Assembly (NCBI RefSeq): GCF_002119685.1
Contig: NZ_CP021108.1
Coordinates: forward strand, 310,001-374,000
Reading direction: 5' to 3'
Origin: Bordetella genomosp. 8
Lineage (GTDB): Bacteria > Pseudomonadota > Gammaproteobacteria > Burkholderiales > Burkholderiaceae_B
Length of the DNA: 64,000 nucleotides
A model generated the notes under the pieces. That model was not told the DNA's origin and made no database searches. It saw nothing but the letters and a program-made list of their open reading frames with translations. Below, in pieces: positions 18,542 through 28,100 of the stretch. Positions within the stretch are counted from its first letter, which is position 1. Every line of letters begins with the position of its first letter. The translations under genes were made by a program, and so were the position numbers.

Positions 18542-19345
18542 CTAGAAGCGGATGCGCACGCCCGCGAGCAGGGCGCGGTCGGAACGGCTGTCGCCATCCG
18601 CTTGGGCGTAGCGCGCCGTGTCGCCGAACTTGCGGCCGAACGAGATGCCGATATAGGGCGCGACCTCGCGGGTGATTTCATAGCGCAGGCGCAGGGACAC
18701 GGTGGCGTCCGACAGGCCGTTGCCGATATCGCGGCGGGCGTCGTTCCTGCCGTAGGCGTTGGCTTCCACTTCCGGCGTCAGGATCAGGCGCTGGGTCAGC
18801 AGCAGGTCGTACTGCGCCTTCAGCGCCAGCGCGGTCCGCCCGCTGGCGCCGACATAGGCGGTCAATTCCGTTTCGATGCCATAGGGGGCGGTGCCCTCCA
18901 CGCCGACGCCCATCCAGGTACGCGCCGGGCCGCCGCCGAAATCGTGCCGCGCGCCCAGTTGCAGGTCCCAGAAGGGCGATACGGCGTGGCTCCAGTAGGC
19001 TTCGGCGCGGCCCGCGGTGTCGCCGCCTTCGTGCTCGCCTTCGCTTTTCAACCAGAGTTTGTCGCGGTCGGTGCCAGCCCAGAATTCGCCATCCCAACGC
19101 AGGCCGTTGCGGGCGTCGCGGTCGTGGGCGAATTCCAGTTTTTCCATGTCGAGATGCGTGGTGATCGCATCGTCCATCATGTGCGGGGCGATACCGTAGG
19201 ACGTGTACGCGGCGTCCGTACCGCCGTCGCTCGACGGCAGCGAGCCGACCGGTGGCGCGGCCATCGCGGCCCCCGCGATGGCCATGGATGCCAGGACCAA
19301 AGCCAGGGCCCGCGCCGCGCCCTTTCGGCGCATGTGCGCGGTCAT
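18542..19345 (-). CDS. copB: Copper resistance protein CopB (outer-membrane)
   Basis: A 267-residue PcoB/CopB-family protein. After a signal peptide (ALALVLASMAIAGAAMAAPP), the family core starts at about residue 70 with LEFAHDRDARNGLRWDGEFW and continues to the terminal Phe of LLAGVRIRF, typical of an outer-membrane beta-barrel. CopB works with CopA in periplasmic copper sequestration or export. Its start overlaps the copA stop as ATGA, so expression is coupled. The N-terminal Met/His-rich stretch seen in Pseudomonas CopB is nearly absent; only a short HMMDDAITTHLDM segment is present. An in-frame Met four residues downstream could also start translation. Confidence 0.9.
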   Translation of the reverse strand: MTAHMRRKGAARALALVLASMAIAGAAMAAPPVGSLPSSDGGTDAAYTSYGIAPHMMDDAITTHLDMEKLEFAHDRDARNGLRWDGEFWAGTDRDKLWLKSEGEHEGGDTAGRAEAYWSHAVSPFWDLQLGARHDFGGGPARTWMGVGVEGTAPYGIETELTAYVGASGRTALALKAQYDLLLTQRLILTPEVEANAYGRNDARRDIGNGLSDATVSLRLRYEITREVAPYIGISFGRKFGDTARYAQADGDSRSDRALLAGVRIRF

Positions 19346-21228
19346 GCGACCACCACCGCGCGGAACATGCCCGCTTCCATGTGGTAAAGCAGATGGCAGT
19401 GGTAGGCCCAGTTGCCACGCGTATCCGCGCTGACGCGGTAGGTGATCCGCTGGGCCGGATTCAGGCTGATCGTGTGCTTGCGCACCTGGAACGCGCCGTC
19501 CGGGGATTCCAGGTCGCTCCACAGTCCGTGCAGGTGGATGGGGTGCGTCATCATGGTGTCGTTGACGAGGACGAAGCGCACCCGTTCGCCGTGTTTCAGC
19601 ACGATGGGGCGGGCATCGGTGAACGCGACGCCATTGAAGGACCACATGTAGCGGTCCATGTTGCCGGTCAGGTGCAGTTCGATTTCGCGTGTCGGTGGGA
19701 CGTCGCCGCCCGGTGCGGCGATCGACCGCAGGTTCGCGTAGGTCAGCACCACGCGGCCGTTGTCGCGCAGGCCGGGTCCGGGGTCGTCGAGCCGGGTGGA
19801 GACCATGTCCGGCAGCATGGCGTTGGACACGCCATGCTCGGTCGCGTAGGGGTGGCGCGCCTCGACCATGCCGCCGGTCGCGGCGCCGTGCCCCGCATGC
19901 GCGTCGGCCGGCATGTCCGCGTGTTGCCGGGGCATGTGCATCGCGCCGTGCGACATCTGCATGCCATCGTGCGACATCTGCATCCCGCCGTCCGACGCCT
20001 GGGTGTCGTCGTCCGACATGTCCATCTCGTCGCCGGACATGTCCATCCCGCCCATATCCCCGCCACTGGCGGCCGGCTGCATGCCGGCCATGTCGTGCCG
20101 CATGCCCATGTCCATCATGGTCAGGGGCTGCACCGGATCGACCGGGGGGATATTGGCCTGCATGCCATGCCGGGGCGCGAGCGTGGCGCGCGCATAGCCG
20201 GAGCGATCCATGGACTGCGCGAACACCGTGTAGGCGCGCTCCTCGCGCGGTTCGACGATGACGTCGTAGGTCTCGGCCACGCCGATGCGGAATTCGTCGA
20301 CCGTCACCGGTTGAACCGCCTGGCCGTCGGCGCCGACCACCGTCAGCTTCAGGCCCGGGATGCGCACGTCGAAGTAGGTCATCGCCGACCCGTTGATGAT
20401 GCGCAGCCGCACACGTTCGCCGGGCTGGAACAGCGCGGTCCAGTTGCCCGACGGCGTCGTGCCGTTGACCAGGTAGGTGTAGGTCGAACCGGACACGTCC
20501 GCCAGGTCGGTCGAACGCATGCGCATGCGCTGCCACATCATTTGGTCCGCCAGCGCGGGTCCCCAGCCTTCGCCGCGCGCCCGCCGCGCCAGCGACTGCA
20601 GCGTCGGCTGGTTGCGGTTGTAGTAGTCCGGCATGGACTTCAGCTTGTGGAAGATCCGCATCGGGTCCTCGTCCGTCCAATCGGACAGCAGGACCGTGTA
20701 GTCGCGATCGGCATGGATGGGATCCGGCTCGGCCGGATCGATGACCAGGGCGCCGTACAGGCCAGTCTGTTCCTGGAAGCCGGAATGGCTGTGATACCAG
20801 TAGGTGCCGCTCTGCCGCACCGGAAACCGGTAGGTGAACGTCGATCCTGGCGCGATTCCGGCGAAGCTGAGTCCGGGCACCCCGTCCATGGCCGATGGCA
20901 GCAGGATGCCATGCCAGTGGATGGAGGTGGCAACGCTCAGGCGGTTGCGCACGTGCAGGGTGACGGTGTCGCCTTCGCGCCAGCGCAGGACGGGGCCGGG
21001 CAGCAGGCCGTTGACCGTGGTGGCCATGCGTGCCGCGCCGGTGTAGTTCACCGCGGTTTCGGCGACGTCCAGCGCGAATTCCGTGCCGGTCAGCACGGGC
21101 GCGCCGGCCGCCTGGGCGGTGCCCGTCGCGGCGTGCGCCGGCTGCCAGCCCCCGGCCGTCGCGACGATTCCCCCTGCCGCCAGGCCGGTGACGAAGCGTC
21201 GCCGGCCGCGGGATACAGCCTCGGTCAT
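19342..21228 (-). CDS. copA: Multicopper oxidase CopA, copper resistance
   Basis: A 628-residue periplasmic multicopper oxidase. A twin-arginine signal (SRGRRRFVTGLAAGGIVATA) indicates folded export. The copper motifs are complete: HWHG at about residue 104, YWYHSHSGFQEQ, HPIHLHGLWSDLE near 570, and the T1-site HCHLLYHMEAGM near 611. Residues about 370-440 are Met/His/Asp-rich (DMGGMDMSGDEMDMS, GGMQMSHDGMQMSH), and part of this is a 21-bp tandem duplication at 19948-19989. The region probably binds extra Cu(I). ATG 21228 is preferred to ATG 21234 because GAGAGG lies six bases before it. Transcription should start from the CueR-type promoter at 21279-21309. No copC, copD or cueR is adjacent. 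Confidence 0.95.
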   Translation of the reverse strand: MTEAVSRGRRRFVTGLAAGGIVATAGGWQPAHAATGTAQAAGAPVLTGTEFALDVAETAVNYTGAARMATTVNGLLPGPVLRWREGDTVTLHVRNRLSVATSIHWHGILLPSAMDGVPGLSFAGIAPGSTFTYRFPVRQSGTYWYHSHSGFQEQTGLYGALVIDPAEPDPIHADRDYTVLLSDWTDEDPMRIFHKLKSMPDYYNRNQPTLQSLARRARGEGWGPALADQMMWQRMRMRSTDLADVSGSTYTYLVNGTTPSGNWTALFQPGERVRLRIINGSAMTYFDVRIPGLKLTVVGADGQAVQPVTVDEFRIGVAETYDVIVEPREERAYTVFAQSMDRSGYARATLAPRHGMQANIPPVDPVQPLTMMDMGMRHDMAGMQPAASGGDMGGMDMSGDEMDMSDDDTQASDGGMQMSHDGMQMSHGAMHMPRQHADMPADAHAGHGAATGGMVEARHPYATEHGVSNAMLPDMVSTRLDDPGPGLRDNGRVVLTYANLRSIAAPGGDVPPTREIELHLTGNMDRYMWSFNGVAFTDARPIVLKHGERVRFVLVNDTMMTHPIHLHGLWSDLESPDGAFQVRKHTISLNPAQRITYRVSADTRGNWAYHCHLLYHMEAGMFRAVVVA

Positions 21229-21278
21229 GTTCATCCTCTCGCCGTCCAGGCGAAACTGCGCCATCATGGAATCGCGCC

Positions 21279-21309
21279 ACCATAGAACATTCCCACGTTG
21301 GAAGGTCAA
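21279..21309 (-). promoter_or_regulatory. MerR/CueR-type promoter of copAB
   Basis: On the minus strand a -35 TTGACC (21304-21309) and a -10 TATGGT (21279-21284) are separated by 19 bases, the long spacer characteristic of MerR-family activation. The spacer holds an imperfect dyad, ACCTTCC with GGAATGT, like CueR operators. No merR-family gene is in the window. Confidence 0.75.
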
Positions 21310-21387
21310 TACCCGGCCTCGATACCCGGCCGGCCCGCCGCGCCCGAACCGGCTCCGTCCCCTGCCGATCCGAGTTATCGTTCCGGG

Positions 21388-24300
21388 TTGATCGATATAG
21401 CGAAGCTTCCGGTGCCTCCAGCGTCTTTCCCACCCCTGCCGCCCGGCCTGATCGTCATCCACAGCAATTTGTCCGAATCGCTGCGCGACGTGCTGGTCGG
21501 ATGGATGCGCACCCACCCGCTGGGCCCGCTGGAACGCGAGGTGGTGCTGGTGCAAAGCAGCGGCATCGCGCAATGGCTGAAACTGGCGCTGGCCGCCGAC
21601 CCGCGCGATGGCGCAGGGGGCGGCGCCGGCATTGCCGCGGCCTTCGAATTCCTGCTTCCATCGCGCTTCCTGTGGCGCGCCTATCGCGCCGTGCTGGGCG
21701 CGGCGGCGGTGCCCGAGGAATCGCCGTTCGACAAGCCGCGCCTGATGTGGCGCCTGCTGCGCCTGCTGCCGGAAGTGATGGACCAGCCGGTGTACGCGCC
21801 GCTGCGCCGCTTCCTGCGCGACGACGCGGATTGCCGCAAGCGTTATCAACTGGCCGAACGCCTGGCCGACGTGTTCGACCAGTACCAGGTCTACCGGGCC
21901 GATTGGCTGGCGGCATGGGCGGCGGGCCACGACAGCTTGCCACGCGACGGCGTGGCGGATCCAGCGCAGGCCGGTGCCCCGCTGCCGCCGTCGCAACGCT
22001 GGCAGGCGGCGTTGTGGCGCGCGGTGTTGGACGACGTCAAGGCCATGGACGCCCCCATGGGCGTGGCGCCTTCGTCGGATGGCCGCGCCGCCGTGCATGG
22101 CGCCTTCCTGCGCCGCGCCGCCGGCCTGCCCGACGACGCGGCCCTGCCGGGCCTGCCCCGGCGGCTGATCGTGTTCGGTATTTCGACCCTGCCGCGCCAG
22201 TCGCTGGAAGTGCTGGCCGTGCTGTCGCGCTGGACGCAGGTGCTGATGTGCGTGAACAACCCCTGCGAACACTACTGGGCCGACATCATCGAGGGCAAGG
22301 ACCTGTTGCGCGCCGCCCATGCGCGCCAGCAGCGCCGTCCCGGCCTGCCCGCGCGCATGGGTGAAGACGAACTGCATCTGCACGCGCATCCCCTGCTGGC
22401 CGCATGGGGCAAGCAAGGGCGCGACTTCATCGGCCTGCTGGACGAGCACGACAGCGCCGACGCGCGCGCCCGGATCAGCGCGGCCCTGGGCGGGACGGCG
22501 CAACGCCTGGACCTGTTCGAGTCCGCCGGCGACGACACGCTGTTGCGACAGCTGCAGGACGACATCCGCGATCTACGGCCCCTGCGCGAAACGCGCGAGC
22601 GCTGGCCGGCGGTGGATCCGCGGCGCGACGCATCGATCCGTTTCCATGTCGCGCACAGCCGCCAGCGCGAAGTCGAGATCCTGCACGACCAGCTGCTGGC
22701 GGCGTTCGATCGGGACGCTACCCTGCGGCCGCGCGACGTCATCGTCATGGTGCCGGATATCGAGGCCTACGCGCCGCATATCCAGGCGGTGTTCGGCCTG
22801 CACGACCGCGACGACCCGCGCGCCATTCCCTATACCATCGCCGATCGCGTGAAACGGCACGCCGATCCCTTGCTGCACGCGCTGGAGCAATTGCTGCAAC
22901 TGCCGCAGGCGCGGTTTTCGGTCAGCGACTTCATGGATCTGCTGGAAGTGCCCGCCGTGCGCGACCGCTTCCAGATCGCCGAGGACCAGCTGCCGCTGCT
23001 GCATGCGTGGATACGCGGCGCCAACATCCGCTGGGGACTGCACGATGCGCAGCGACAGGCGTTGGGACTGCCCTCCAGCGGCACGGCGGCGGCGCAGAAC
23101 AGCTGGCTGTTCGGCTTGCGCCGCATGCTGCTGGGCTATGCGGTCGGCGCGCGCGCCGATGACTGGCGCGGCATCGAACCCTACGACGACATCGGCGGCC
23201 TGGACGCGGCGCTGCTCGGACCCTTGACCGACCTGGTGGACAGCCTGGAACAGACCTGGCTGCAACTGGCGGAACCCGCGCCGCCGCAAGTATGGGGCGA
23301 GCGGCTGGCCGCGCTGCTCGAACGCTTCTTCCACCCGGATGAAGGCATGGACGCCTACACGCTCCAGCAGCTGAACGCGGCCCTGCGCGCGTGGCTGGAC
23401 ATCTGCGCGGAGGCTCGCGTCACCGAGACCCTGCCGCTGTCGGTGGTCGCGGAGCATTGGCTGTCGCGGCTGGACGAAGGCGGCTTGTCGCAGCGCTTCT
23501 TCGGCGGCGCGGTGACGTTCGCGACGTTGATGCCCATGCGCGCGATTCCATTCCGCATCGTCTGTCTGCTGGGCATGAACGATGGCGAGTATCCGCGCAT
23601 CCGCATGCCCATGGACTTCGACCTGATGGCCTACGACTATCGTCCCGGCGACCGGTCGCGCCGCGAGGACGACCGCTACCTGTTCCTGGAAGCGCTGCTG
23701 TCGGCGCGCGATCGGCTGCTGGTGTCCTGGGTGGGTCGCAGCGTGCGCGACAACACGCCGCGGCCGCCTTCGGTGTTGGTGGGCCAGCTGCGCGACCATC
23801 TGGCGACAGGTTGGCGGCTGGCTGGCGACCTGGCGCGGGATGTCGACGCGGCGTCGCCCACCAAGTCCGCCGCGACCGCCGAGTCCACCAAGTCCACCAA
23901 GTCCGCCGAGCCCGAACAGGCGCTGCTGGCCGCCCTGACCACGGAGCACCGCCTGCAGCCCTTCAGCCCGGCTTATTTCGCCGTGCCGGCCGCCGGCGAT
24001 CTGTTCACGTACGCCCGTGAATGGCGCGACCCCGCCGGCCATCGCGCGGATACGCGGCAGCCGCTGCCACCCCTGTCGCGCGAAGAGCCGCTGACGCTGC
24101 GCGAGCTGGCGGATTTCGTGCGTGCACCGGTGGATGCGTTCTTCAAGCAGCGCCTGCAGGTCAGCTTCGCGCTGCAGGACGCGGCGACGGAGGACGTCGA
24201 ACCCTTCGTTCCCGATGCCCTGGAGCAATGGCAGCTCCAGGATGCCCTGATCCGCGCGCAATGCCGCGCGCTGGAAGCCGGAGAAGACTACGTGGCCAGC

Positions 24301-25176
24301 CGCGAAGCCGAAGTGGCTCGCATCGGCCGCGCGGGTATGTTGCCGGACGGCGCGTTCGGCGCCCTTACCGCGGAAGACCTGCTGGCGCCGCTGGACGACA
24401 TGGCGGAGCGCTACGCCAAGGCGTTGGCGCGCTGGCCTGATGGCCTGCGTGAGGAGTTTCCCATACTGCTGCCCGCCATCGACGGCGCGCCCGCGCTGGA
24501 AGACAGCCTGTCCGGGTTTCGCCAGGATGACGAGGGCCAGCGCTGCCGCCTGCTGGTGGATAGCAGCAGCCTGATTCCCAAGGGCAGGTACCGGGCGGCG
24601 CGGGTGGTGCCGCACTGGGTCGCGCACGTCGCGGCACAGTTGACCGGCGTGGCCGTGACCACCGTGGTGGTCAGCAAGGCCGGCGACGTGGTCTTTCCGC
24701 CCATGCCGCGGCGCGCGGCGATGCGTTTGCTGCGGGTCTGGCTGCGCGGCTGGCAGGCCGGGATGACGCGACCCTTGCCCCTGGCGCCCGCCACGGCGTT
24801 CGAATGGCTGACCCGGCATCCGGCGGCGCCTGAGCTGCCCGTATCGGCCGACGGCACTGAAGGCGCCGATGACAATGACACTGGCGACGCGGCGGACGAC
24901 TGGGACGCCGATCGCGAAGGCGGCATTCCGGCGCTGCTGGCCGCGCCCGCCGGCCAGGCTGCCCGCAAGATCTACGAAGGCGTCGCCGAGCAGCGCGGCG
25001 AAGTCGACGACAGCCCCTATCTGCAGGCGGTATATCCCGATTTCGCCGCCTTGGCGCATGGCGGGGAATTCTTCGCGCTGGCGCAGTCCTGGCTGCGCGC
25101 CATGCGCGCGTCCCTGTATGCGGACCGCAACCGCGCCAAGGCGGCCACGGATGGACAGGAGGCCGCGCATGGTTGA
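21388..25176 (+). CDS. recC: Exodeoxyribonuclease V gamma chain RecC
   Basis: About 1262 residues from this start. It has RecC features: IVIHSNLSESLRDVL at the start of the fold, the helicase-like region RRLIVFGISTLPRQSLEVLA, MPMRAIPFRIVCLLGMNDGE, and the FRIM-style segment ALLSARDRLLVSWVGRS. RecC recognises Chi and holds RecB and RecD together. The start is uncertain. TTG 21388 and GTG 21412 are both possible, and ATG 21298 lies inside the copA promoter. A low-complexity Thr/Lys/Ser run at about residues 825-840 (23857-23910) is unusual. The end overlaps recB by eight bases, with the recB ribosome site inside recC. Confidence 0.9.
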   Translation: MIDIAKLPVPPASFPPLPPGLIVIHSNLSESLRDVLVGWMRTHPLGPLEREVVLVQSSGIAQWLKLALAADPRDGAGGGAGIAAAFEFLLPSRFLWRAYRAVLGAAAVPEESPFDKPRLMWRLLRLLPEVMDQPVYAPLRRFLRDDADCRKRYQLAERLADVFDQYQVYRADWLAAWAAGHDSLPRDGVADPAQAGAPLPPSQRWQAALWRAVLDDVKAMDAPMGVAPSSDGRAAVHGAFLRRAAGLPDDAALPGLPRRLIVFGISTLPRQSLEVLAVLSRWTQVLMCVNNPCEHYWADIIEGKDLLRAAHARQQRRPGLPARMGEDELHLHAHPLLAAWGKQGRDFIGLLDEHDSADARARISAALGGTAQRLDLFESAGDDTLLRQLQDDIRDLRPLRETRERWPAVDPRRDASIRFHVAHSRQREVEILHDQLLAAFDRDATLRPRDVIVMVPDIEAYAPHIQAVFGLHDRDDPRAIPYTIADRVKRHADPLLHALEQLLQLPQARFSVSDFMDLLEVPAVRDRFQIAEDQLPLLHAWIRGANIRWGLHDAQRQALGLPSSGTAAAQNSWLFGLRRMLLGYAVGARADDWRGIEPYDDIGGLDAALLGPLTDLVDSLEQTWLQLAEPAPPQVWGERLAALLERFFHPDEGMDAYTLQQLNAALRAWLDICAEARVTETLPLSVVAEHWLSRLDEGGLSQRFFGGAVTFATLMPMRAIPFRIVCLLGMNDGEYPRIRMPMDFDLMAYDYRPGDRSRREDDRYLFLEALLSARDRLLVSWVGRSVRDNTPRPPSVLVGQLRDHLATGWRLAGDLARDVDAASPTKSAATAESTKSTKSAEPEQALLAALTTEHRLQPFSPAYFAVPAAGDLFTYAREWRDPAGHRADTRQPLPPLSREEPLTLRELADFVRAPVDAFFKQRLQVSFALQDAATEDVEPFVPDALEQWQLQDALIRAQCRALEAGEDYVASREAEVARIGRAGMLPDGAFGALTAEDLLAPLDDMAERYAKALARWPDGLREEFPILLPAIDGAPALEDSLSGFRQDDEGQRCRLLVDSSSLIPKGRYRAARVVPHWVAHVAAQLTGVAVTTVVVSKAGDVVFPPMPRRAAMRLLRVWLRGWQAGMTRPLPLAPATAFEWLTRHPAAPELPVSADGTEGADDNDTGDAADDWDADREGGIPALLAAPAGQAARKIYEGVAEQRGEVDDSPYLQAVYPDFAALAHGGEFFALAQSWLRAMRASLYADRNRAKAATDGQEAAHG
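23857..23910. repeat. 9-bp tandem repeats inside recC
   Basis: TCCACCAAG occurs twice in direct succession, flanked by close variants (CCCACCAAG, TCCGCCGAG). It encodes a Ser-Thr-Lys-Ser-type low-complexity stretch. It stays in frame and probably lies in a surface loop. Confidence 0.65.
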
Positions 25177-28100
25177 GTCCCGGCACATCCACGGCAAGTC
25201 CCGATCCGAGCCGGGCACGGCCACGTCGCGCGATGCGGCGCCCACGCCGCTGGACGTCCTGCGCTTTCCATTGCATGGCAGCCGCCTGATCGAGGCCAGC
25301 GCCGGCACCGGCAAGACCTACACCATCGCCACCTTGTATGTACGCCTGGTGCTGGGGCATGGGGGCGATGACGGCTTCGACCGGCCCCTGATGCCGCCGC
25401 AGATCCTGGTGGTGACTTTTACCGAAGCCGCCACGCAGGAACTGCGCGACCGCATCCGCGCGCGGCTGGCCCAGGCGGCCGCGTATTTCCTGGCCGATCC
25501 AGCCGAAGCCGAAGCCGCGGGCGACGGCGATCCCCTGCACGACCTGCGCGCCGAGTATCCGCCGGAAACCTGGGCAGCCTGCGCGCGCAAGCTGCAACTG
25601 GCCGTGGAGTGGATGGATGAAGCCGCCGTGTCGACCATCCACGGGTGGTGCAACCGCATGCTGCGCGAGCATGCCTTCGACAGCAACAGCCTGTTCCAGC
25701 AGACGCTGGAACAGAACACGGCGCCGCTGATGGCGGAGGTCGTGCGCGACTACTGGCGCGCGCACATCGCGCCGCTGGACGCGGTGTCGGCGGCGGAAGT
25801 GCGGGCCTGGTGGCCGGGGCCCGATGCGCTCCAGGCGCAATTGCTGCCCGTACTGCGCTTCGCGCCGGAATTGAAGGCGCCTGGCAAGACCGCCATGGCG
25901 GATGGCCTCGATGCCGCGGATATCACGGCCCCACGGCACGCCAGCCAAAACAGCGGCAGCGGCGGCGGTACCGCCGCCCGGCGGCATGCCAACGATGCTG
26001 ATGCTGATGCCGGTACACCCTGCGACCTGCTGCGCACTGTGCGCGAGCGTCGCCAGGGCGTATTGCGCGAACTGAAGCAGCCCTGGCAGGCATGGCTGCC
26101 CGAACTGCGCCAGCTGTTCGATGAAGGGGTGGCGGCCAAGCGCGTGAACGGACGCCAGGTCCAGGCCCGCTACTACCAGGCCTGGCTGGAGAATCTGCGG
26201 GCATGGTGCGAGGACGCCGATGCCCGCATGCCGCAATTGACCGACACCGCCTGGCTGCGCCTGGGCCCGGGCCTGAGCGAAGCGTGGAAGGGCGATCCCC
26301 CGGATCATCCGGCCTTTGTCGCCCTAGCCGAGCTGCGCGAAAAAACCCAGGCGCTGCCCGAAGCGCGCCATGACGTGCTGCGCCACGCCGCCGAGTGGGT
26401 GAGCCGGCGCTTCGCGTCCGAACAGGCGCAGCGCGCGCAGATGAGCTTCGACGCCCTGCTGGACCAGCTGGACGCCGCGTTGGCGGGGCCATCCGGCGCG
26501 ACCCTGGCCGACACGCTGCGCAAACAGTTTCCCGTCGCGCTGATCGACGAATTCCAGGATACCGATCCGGTCCAGTACCGCATCTTCGACGCCGTCTACC
26601 GCGTGGCCGCCAACGACAGGGGCAGCGCGCTGATCCTGATCGGCGATCCCAAGCAGGCCATCTACGGCTTTCGCGGCGCCGACATCCATACCTATCTGCG
26701 CGCGCGCGCCGCGGTGGACGGTCGCCTGTACGTGCTCGGCACGAATTTCCGGTCCACGCAGCCCATGGTGGATGCGGTGAATCATTGCTTCATGGCAGCG
26801 GAACGGCGGGAAGCGGGCGATGGGGCATTCCTGTTCCGCCGCGGCGATGGCAACCCGGTGCCTTTCATCCCCGTGCGCGCGAACGATCGCCCCGATCGCC
26901 TGGTGCTGGACGGCGCGGCCACGCCGGCCTTGACGATGTGGTGGCTGCCGGCGTCCGAGGATGGCAAGGCCATGGGCGCGGGTGTGTACCTGGACACCAT
27001 GGCCGACGCCTGCGCCGGCGAGGTCGCGCGGCTGCTGGCCTTGAGCCAGGCGGGCGGCGCGGGCTTCGTCCCGCGCGACCAGGCCGTGCCGCCTCCGGAG
27101 GGTGACGCACTTGGCGCGCGGCCGCTGCGTCCCGCCGACATCGCCGTGCTGGTCGATACCGGCCGGCAGGCGCGCGCCGTGCGCCGCGCCCTGTCGCGCC
27201 GAGGTGTGCGCAGCGTATACCTGTCCGAGCGGCAATCCGTGTATGCCAGTGCCCAGGCCGGCGAAATCGAATTCTGGCTGCGCGCCTGCGCCGAGCCCGA
27301 CGATGCCCGCGCGCTGCGCGCGGCGCTGGCCACACCCACCCTGGGCGTGGCATGGCAGGACCTGGACCGCATCGGCCAGGACGAACTGGAATGGGACGCG
27401 CGCGTGCAGCAATTCCGCGCCTACGCACGCTGCTGGCGCGACAAGGGCGTGCTGCCGATGCTGCGGCGGCTGCTGGACGATTTCGGCGTGCCCGCGAGGC
27501 TGCTGGCGCCGGTCGCCGCTACCGGCGACGGCGAACGCGCGATGACCGACATCCTGCACATCGCCGAGCTGCTGCAACAGGCGAGCGTGCGGCTGGACGG
27601 CGAACACGCGCTGCTGCGGCATCTTGCGGAAATGCGCCATGCGGCCAGCGTGGGCGAAGAAAACGACGCCTTGACCATCCGCCTGGAAAGCGACGCCGAC
27701 CTGGTGCGCGTGATCACCGTCCACAAATCCAAGGGCCTGGAATATCCCCTGGTCTTCCTGCCTTACGCGGCCGCGTTCCGCGCAGTCAGGCCGGATGCCG
27801 TTCCCTTGTCCTGGCACGACGACCACGGCCGGCTGCAGGTGTCGCTGGTCCCCGACGCGCACGGCCACGCCCGCGCGGATCGCGAACGCCTGGGCGAGGA
27901 CCTGCGCAAACTGTATGTCGCGCTGACCCGTGCCCGCTATGCCACCTGGGTCGGCGTCGCGCCCATCGCCAACCTGGAATCCAGCGCCATCGGCTATCTG
28001 GTGGGGCGCGGCCTGGCGCCCGCCGACCAGCCCCTGCCGGAGGTGCTGGACACCTGGCGCGCCGGCCACGCTGATATCGCCGTGCGCGAAGCGCCGCCGC

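Noticed and set aside
19252..21285. Plus-strand open frame opposite copA
   Set aside because: Antisense to a complete multicopper oxidase with all copper motifs. The product is His/Arg/Val repetitive.
21298..21300. Upstream ATG for recC
   Set aside because: It lies within the copA promoter spacer region and would add about 30 residues without family resemblance. A start at 21388 or 21412 is more likely.
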